This document shows, in pieces, positions 44,022-48,482 of a stretch of 48,482 nucleotides of DNA (its first letter is position 1; each line of letters opens with the position of its first letter). A model generated the notes under the pieces. The model was not told the origin of the DNA, did no database searches, and saw nothing but the letters and a program-made list of their open reading frames with translations. The position numbers and the translations under genes are program-made. Origin of the DNA: a bacterium (GTDB lineage: Bacteria > Margulisbacteria > Marinamargulisbacteria > GCA-2716485 > GCA-002719695); NCBI GenBank assembly GCA_002716725.1, contig PBBX01000018.1:3787-52268 (forward strand), in the 5' to 3' direction.

Positions 44022-44789
44022 ATGTCACAAGTAATCAACCCTCAATCCCTTTATTTTGATAAATCCCCAAAAACATATAACAAAAATATGCACATTCAAT
44101 ATGAAGTATTTACAAAACTACTATCATTAATCGATACAGAATGCTTTGAAACAATTACAGATATTGGGTGCGGAACTGGCATAATAACAAAAAAACTACA
44201 TGATCATTTTAATAGTAAAAAAACAACAGGCTTAGATCAATCACTCTCTATGATTGATCATGCCAAATCATCATTTCAATCTGATTCACTAAAATTTAAC
44301 CAAAAATCTGCCCATGAATTTTCCAATCACGATCAAGCTGATTTAATCTTTTCAAATGCAACATTACAATGGATACCAGATTTAAACTTGTTTTTTAAAA
44401 CGTTAAAACAATCCATTACCCAACCAACAACCATTGCCTTTTCCATCTTTCTTCCAGGAACCTATAAAGAACTCGCAAAAGGCTTACGTCATATTATTGA
44501 TAAATCAATCACAATTCCAGCAGAAAAATTTGAATCACTTGAAACCATCAAAACAACTTGCAAACACTATTTTAAAACCGCATCATTTAAAAACCATACC
44601 ATCACACATTCATACAAAAATATTTTCGAATTATTAAACATAATCAAGCAAACAGGATCCAAAGAATTATATCCACCTATGCAATTTACACAAACTAAAT
44701 TAACAGAGTTAGAAACTTGGTTTCTCTCAACCTACAATACCATACCAGCCTCTTATGAAGTTAGCTTAGGGATTATTAAGCTGAAATAA
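44022..44789 (+). CDS. bioC: Malonyl-ACP O-methyltransferase (BioC-like)
   Basis: SAM-dependent class I methyltransferase of 255 residues. Motif I is TDIGCGTGIITKKL (about 45), with the acidic residue TGLDQSLSMIDHAK, and the BioC-type FSNATLQWIPDLNLFFKTL and FLPGTYKELAKGL segments. BioC methylates malonyl-ACP so that it can enter fatty-acid elongation as a disguised primer for biotin. The N-terminus FDKSPKTYNKNMHIQ fits the BioC lead-in. bioF and the esterase lie 4-5 kb away on the other strand. No Shine-Dalgarno site; TATAAA at 44001-44006 predicts a leader of about 8 nt. Confidence 0.85.
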   Translation: MSQVINPQSLYFDKSPKTYNKNMHIQYEVFTKLLSLIDTECFETITDIGCGTGIITKKLHDHFNSKKTTGLDQSLSMIDHAKSSFQSDSLKFNQKSAHEFSNHDQADLIFSNATLQWIPDLNLFFKTLKQSITQPTTIAFSIFLPGTYKELAKGLRHIIDKSITIPAEKFESLETIKTTCKHYFKTASFKNHTITHSYKNIFELLNIIKQTGSKELYPPMQFTQTKLTELETWFLSTYNTIPASYEVSLGIIKLK

Positions 44790-44796
44790 TCTGATA

Positions 44797-44925
44797 TTAA
44801 TTAAGTGAAAAAACAACTTTGATATCTTTTTCAGAAAAACTCATAACAAACGTTGTTTTAGCAATAAAACTTTCTCCATTATGATCTTTTTTATTGAAAA
44901 TAATACGATTTTCTTCTGATTTCAT
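44797..44925 (-). CDS. Small uncharacterised protein (42 residues)
   Basis: Short minus-strand ORF with AGGAG 7 nt before an ATG and a TATATT box just upstream. The product is hydrophilic with alternating charge: KSEENRIIFNKKDHNGESF at the start, IAKTTFVMSFSEKDIK in the middle. It is not recognised. It lies 80 nt after the murG stop and could be translated from the end of the murD-ftsW-murG transcript or from its own promoter. The ribosome binding site is the main support. Confidence 0.5.
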   Translation of the reverse strand: MKSEENRIIFNKKDHNGESFIAKTTFVMSFSEKDIKVVFSLN

Positions 44926-45005
44926 GTTTTGCTCCTGCTTTAATATAGACAGGTTTAGCAAAGATTAAACATCTAAAATTTTAACTGTATTAGCGATACC
45001 TCTTA

Positions 45006-46013
45006 TTAAGATACTAACTCTTTCCATCCATGAAACCTAGCCACATCTTCAGAATCAATATTTAACTCAAATTGAAATAAATTCTTTAAAACAGATTTAG
45101 CTACTTCATCTTGCAAGGCCATAATACCAAATCCTAAATCAACAAAAGCACAAGCATTGTAATATTGATGATTATCAACCGCATGAGGATACGGAATAAG
45201 TAAGGCTTTCTTTTGATAAAACATTAACTCTGCAACTGATGTAGCACCCGCACGAGAAATAACATAATCAGACCATAAATAAAGCCGCTTCATATCATGA
45301 ATGTACGGAACAACAACACGCTTAACACCCTCTTTCTCATTTTGATCAATAACCATAGATTGATCCCCATAAGCCTTTCGATAAGCAACCTCTCCCATAA
45401 TATGAATCAATACCACTGACTGAGATTCAAACCACTCATAATGAGATTCAACAAATAAATTTAATTGTTCAGCACCTTGACTGCCTCCAAAAACCAAACA
45501 ACGCTTTCCTGATTGCCAAGACAGCGATAACAAAGAATCAACAACAGCATCTGGCAAATAAAAACGTCGAATAGGATTTCCTCCCAAAATAGTTTTCCCT
45601 TTAAAATAGTTAGCAGACTCTGGAAACGACAAGCAAACATTAGATACAAATCGTGATAATAATCGATTCGCTCTGCCAGGAATCGTATTTTGCTCAAACA
45701 AAATAATATCAATTCCACAACATCGTGCTGCCAATACGACAGGTACTGTAACATAGCCCCCAAAACTAAAGACCTGTCTCACCTTATGATTTCGAAAAAA
45801 CAACAATGACCGAAAAAACCCAAGCAAATAACTAAATCCCTTTTTTCTAACAATAGGTAATGAAACATAATCATAGTGATGACGATCTAAAATAGACTGA
45901 GATACACGCCCTTTTTCAATCAAAAAACAAAATTCTTTCTGTTGTAATGTTTGAGCAACCGCTATTGCTGGATAAATATGCCCCCCTGTTCCACTCGCTG
46001 TTAAAACAATCAT
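45006..46013 (-). CDS. murG: UDP-GlcNAc:undecaprenyl-PP-MurNAc-pentapeptide GlcNAc transferase
   Basis: GT28 enzyme that converts lipid I to lipid II at the inner membrane. The 335 residues begin with the glycine-rich lipid-binding loop TASGTGGHIYPAIAVA. Further marks are VFSFGGYVTVPVVLAA, LFEQNTIPGRANRLLS, CLVFGGSQGAEQLN, VISRAGATSVAELMFY (UDP-GlcNAc binding) and LIPYPHAVDNHQYYNA. It overlaps ftsW by four bases. murC and murB, often next, do not follow. Confidence 0.96.
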   Translation of the reverse strand: MIVLTASGTGGHIYPAIAVAQTLQQKEFCFLIEKGRVSQSILDRHHYDYVSLPIVRKKGFSYLLGFFRSLLFFRNHKVRQVFSFGGYVTVPVVLAARCCGIDIILFEQNTIPGRANRLLSRFVSNVCLSFPESANYFKGKTILGGNPIRRFYLPDAVVDSLLSLSWQSGKRCLVFGGSQGAEQLNLFVESHYEWFESQSVVLIHIMGEVAYRKAYGDQSMVIDQNEKEGVKRVVVPYIHDMKRLYLWSDYVISRAGATSVAELMFYQKKALLIPYPHAVDNHQYYNACAFVDLGFGIMALQDEVAKSVLKNLFQFELNIDSEDVARFHGWKELVS

Positions 46014-47131
46014 GATCGAATCGAATATGATTTTTGCTGATAATCATTAGAAATATTAAGAATAACACCAACATAAAATAAGGACGTAATTAAGGATGTC
46101 CCTCCAAACGATATGAACGTTAAAGGCAAGCCCGTAACAGGCATTAACCCAATTACCACCGCAATATTAATCAGCGCTTGAACACAAATCAATAAGCCAC
46201 AACCCATCCCCAAAAAAAAGCTAAATTGAGACTCTGATTTTTTAACAATAAAAAACGTTTTAAACAAAATTAATACAAACAGCAATAAAACCAAAACAGC
46301 AAATATAAAGCCCCCTTCTTCACAAATAATAGAAAAAATAAAATCAGAATATTGTAGTGGCAAATAAAAATATTTTAGTTTACTTTCTCCTAAACCTAAG
46401 CCAAAAAAACCCCCTGAACCAATAGCAATTAATGATTGAATAATATGATAGTTCTTTCCTAAAGGATCCTCCCATGGATTCAAAAAAGCCAAAATACGTT
46501 GCATTTGATAACTATGAGATAAAATAATAAGACAAACCGCTAAAAAAGAAATTCCTCCTAATGAAACAATATGTCTTAAGGGCATCGATGATAAAAAAAA
46601 CAAACATCCAACAACCAACAAAATAATAGCCGTGTTTCCTAAATCAGGTTGCAACACAACCAAACTTAAAGGAATAGAAACAACAAGCAATAACGGGAAA
46701 CACCCTTTAAAAAAATTATTTAAAAAAGATTGCGATCGATCCAAACCCACTGCAATAAAAACGACAACTACAAACTTAAGAATCTCTACAGGTTGAAAGC
46801 GAAAAACCCCAATATCTAACCATCGTTGAGCGCCCCCAACCTTAACACCCAAAGGGGTTAACGTTAAAAGCAAACAAACCAAAACCAAAACAAACAATAA
46901 TCCTAAAAATCGTTTGTAGATAGTATGAGGCGTAACCATCCCAACAAAACAAGCAAGAATGCCAACACCTAAATACATCAGGTGACGTTTAATAAAAAAA
47001 TAGGCATCATTATAATTAGAAAAACCAACAATAGAACTTGTAGACATTAACATAATAATTCCAATAATAATCAACAAAAATACAGGAACCATTAAGGACC
47101 AATCAACTTTATACCAATGCGGCTTCAACAT
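46010..47131 (-). CDS. ftsW: Peptidoglycan glycosyltransferase FtsW (SEDS family)
   Basis: SEDS-family polymerase of septal peptidoglycan, 373 residues with ten hydrophobic helices. Marks are MLMSTSSIVG after TM1, QPDLGNTAIIL, GSGGFFGLGLGESKLKYFYLP (extracellular loop), DFIFSIICEEGG and the closing TGLPLTFISFGGTSLI. I start at ATG 47131 (MLKPHWYKVDWSLM), with GGAG 9 nt upstream. The open frame extends to 47233, but those residues are antiparallel in character and overlap murD far more. It lies between murD and murG, the normal dcw order. Confidence 0.94.
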   Translation of the reverse strand: MLKPHWYKVDWSLMVPVFLLIIIGIIMLMSTSSIVGFSNYNDAYFFIKRHLMYLGVGILACFVGMVTPHTIYKRFLGLLFVLVLVCLLLTLTPLGVKVGGAQRWLDIGVFRFQPVEILKFVVVVFIAVGLDRSQSFLNNFFKGCFPLLLVVSIPLSLVVLQPDLGNTAIILLVVGCLFFLSSMPLRHIVSLGGISFLAVCLIILSHSYQMQRILAFLNPWEDPLGKNYHIIQSLIAIGSGGFFGLGLGESKLKYFYLPLQYSDFIFSIICEEGGFIFAVLVLLLFVLILFKTFFIVKKSESQFSFFLGMGCGLLICVQALINIAVVIGLMPVTGLPLTFISFGGTSLITSLFYVGVILNISNDYQQKSYSIRS

Positions 47132-48302
47132 AGCGGTTAACTCCATCAACAAATTGATTACCTCGATCTTCATATCCATTAAAACAATCAAAACTGGATG
47201 AAGCAGGCGAAAATAGTAACACCTCTTTCTCATTAGCTTGCTTTATCCCTTGTACAATGGCATCTTTTAACGTCTCTACATAAACCACCACACAATCTGG
47301 ATAAGATTGCGAAACCATAGCTCCCAATCGAGAGGCAATCCCACCAAATATAATCAACGACGAAACATGCCTGCCAATACAATCAACCAACGCATCAAAA
47401 GCCAACCCTTTATCATCCCCACAACATATCAAAACAACAGCCTCATTAAAAGCATGTATACCAACCATCGTTGATTCCGGATTTGTTGCCTTTGAATCAT
47501 TATAAATGTTAATCCCATTAACCTCACAAACAAACTCCAATCGATGCTTAAGTGGCTTAAAAGAATGTAAACTACGAAAAGCAACATCTTGATCAAGATT
47601 TAAATATGACGCTACGGTTAAAGCAATAGATGCATTCAAGTAATTATGCCTACCAACCAAAGATTTAATTAACGTAAACGAATCCGTAATATCCTTATTT
47701 GAAAACGATACCTTAGTGGCCTTTGCCCCGCGAACCATATCAACCACACGTGTATCATCAGCATTAAATATAAGAACATCATCTGAATGTTGATTGATAA
47801 AACATTTTTTCTTTTCATGACTATAAGCATCCATCGTTTTATGTCTCCCCAGATGATCTGGAGAAATATTAAGAATCACTGCAATATCTGGACGAAAATC
47901 AAAACAAGTCTCTAATTGATAACTACTTAATTCAACGACAATACAAGGAAACTCATCTTCTAAGCCTACATAATTTAATAATGGTACCCCAATATTACCA
48001 GCATAAGGAATATCACAAACATGAGAAATCATAGCAGTTACCGTTGATTTCCCATTAGTTCCTGTTACGCCAATCAATTTAGGTGGATTTTCTGATGCCT
48101 GAAACAATCGATACGCCCATTCAATATCTGAAATAATAGGAGTCGTTGTCTCTGGATAAGAGTCTGGATTAAGACCAGGAGATGCAATAATTAACGTTGC
48201 ATCTGTAACCGATACAACCTCAATCTGACATCTATTAGCAAAGTCTAAAACACTTTTCGCAGTAACCCCTGATCCAAGTACAGCAATTTTATCTCGTATC
48301 AT
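47109..48302 (-). CDS. murD: UDP-N-acetylmuramoyl-L-alanine--D-glutamate ligase
   Basis: Mur ligase adding D-Glu to UDP-MurNAc-L-Ala, 397 residues, slightly short. The N-terminal domain begins IAVLGSGVTAKSVL. The central ATPase shows GVTGTNGKSTVTAMI (P-loop, about 79), VELSSYQLE, NISPDHLGRH and IYNDSKATNPESTMVG, which is diagnostic for MurD. The C-terminal domain ends LLFSPASSSFDCFNGYEDRGNQF. TATACT lies 10 nt before the ATG, so the leader would be only a few bases. It is the first gene of the murD-ftsW-murG transcript. Confidence 0.96.
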   Translation of the reverse strand: MIRDKIAVLGSGVTAKSVLDFANRCQIEVVSVTDATLIIASPGLNPDSYPETTTPIISDIEWAYRLFQASENPPKLIGVTGTNGKSTVTAMISHVCDIPYAGNIGVPLLNYVGLEDEFPCIVVELSSYQLETCFDFRPDIAVILNISPDHLGRHKTMDAYSHEKKKCFINQHSDDVLIFNADDTRVVDMVRGAKATKVSFSNKDITDSFTLIKSLVGRHNYLNASIALTVASYLNLDQDVAFRSLHSFKPLKHRLEFVCEVNGINIYNDSKATNPESTMVGIHAFNEAVVLICCGDDKGLAFDALVDCIGRHVSSLIIFGGIASRLGAMVSQSYPDCVVVYVETLKDAIVQGIKQANEKEVLLFSPASSSFDCFNGYEDRGNQFVDGVNRYVEAALV

Positions 48303-48432
48303 CTTACTCTCTAGTATAAGTGAGATTGAATAGCAAATTAAGAGTTAAATAACCAAAATCACGAACAAATCATCAAAAATAAATACCCTGCTTACCAATA
48401 TCCGCAAAGACTTTGTCACTTTCTAGCAAAAC

Positions 48433-48449
48433 CCTACATCCAATGTAGG
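48433..48449 (-). terminator. Short hairpin, possible weak terminator for a gene to the right
   Basis: CCTACAT and ATGTAGG pair around a three-base loop. On the minus strand the stem is followed by GGTTTTGC, a short T run. It could end a minus-strand transcript coming from beyond the window edge. No ORF is visible in 48303-48482. Confidence 0.35.
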
Positions 48450-48482
48450 CTCACCAAAAAGCAAGTCAAAACTCATATCAGC

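Noticed and set aside
47132-47233. N-terminal extension of FtsW
   Set aside because: It overlaps murD almost completely, and a better start with GGAG exists at 47131 exactly where FtsW homology begins.

Overview
The window is a low-GC, gene-dense bacterial chromosome segment carrying about 44 protein genes, one tRNA gene, and three decayed or probably decayed loci. The cell is a diderm with peptidoglycan: there are two probable outer-membrane barrel proteins, a lipoprotein, signal peptidase I, MurA/MurD/MurG/FtsW, DapF (meso-diaminopimelate) and MreB. MenA points to menaquinone. A CsaB/TagA pair (pyruvylated, ManNAc-type wall glycan) inside a diderm, together with an AroH-class chorismate mutase, resembles deep-branching diderm Terrabacteria such as Margulisbacteria-like lineages. 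That placement is inference from gene content, not a phylogeny.

Layout. 1-6168 (minus): an operon running aminotransferase > barrel protein > SPFH membrane protein > SPFH lipoprotein > unknown > cysteine desulfurase (cut by the window edge). 6349-8911 (plus): hemolysin III, a repeat-tailed exported protein and an FKBP isomerase. 9078-13716 (plus): nusA-infB-rbfA-nrnA, tightly overlapped. 13781-14947 (minus): an unusual kinase-like protein; then lepB (minus) and a transposase relic. 16404-19081 (plus): GlmU-like enzyme and pgi. 19082-24687 (minus): mscS > P-loop kinase > murA > dapF > csaB > tagA, an envelope operon. 24831-29152 (plus): lysC, a PlsY-like protein, mreB and a GspE/PilB ATPase. 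29153-30180: no intact gene, but a probable structured RNA with a strong terminator and a frameshifted relic. 30181-38263: recQ, a small ORF, two unknown minus genes, a DUF1338 oxygenase, a small protein ending in a CaaX-like box, aroH-tyrA and a HAD phosphatase with a presequence-like N-terminus. 38314-40051 (minus): bioF > esterase; divergent from truB-ribF-menA (plus), then a barrel protein, tRNA-Val and bioC. 44797-48302 (minus): murD > ftsW > murG and a 42-residue ORF.

Genes that work together: murA, murD, ftsW, murG, dapF, lysC, mreB, pgi and the GlmU-like protein all feed peptidoglycan and sugar-nucleotide supply. csaB and tagA build a secondary wall glycan. bioC, bioF and the esterase belong to biotin synthesis. 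aroH, tyrA and possibly the aminotransferase make tyrosine.

Two things stand out. First, several genes have an extended -10 box (TGnTAnnnT) ending 6-7 nt before the start codon and no room for a Shine-Dalgarno site, which predicts leaderless mRNAs. Second, several orphan proteins have eukaryote-facing looks (CaaX-like tail, kinase-like fold with an altered catalytic loop, presequence-like N-terminus, weak U-box resemblance), which would fit a host-associated lifestyle. Each of these is individually weak and some may be decayed genes.
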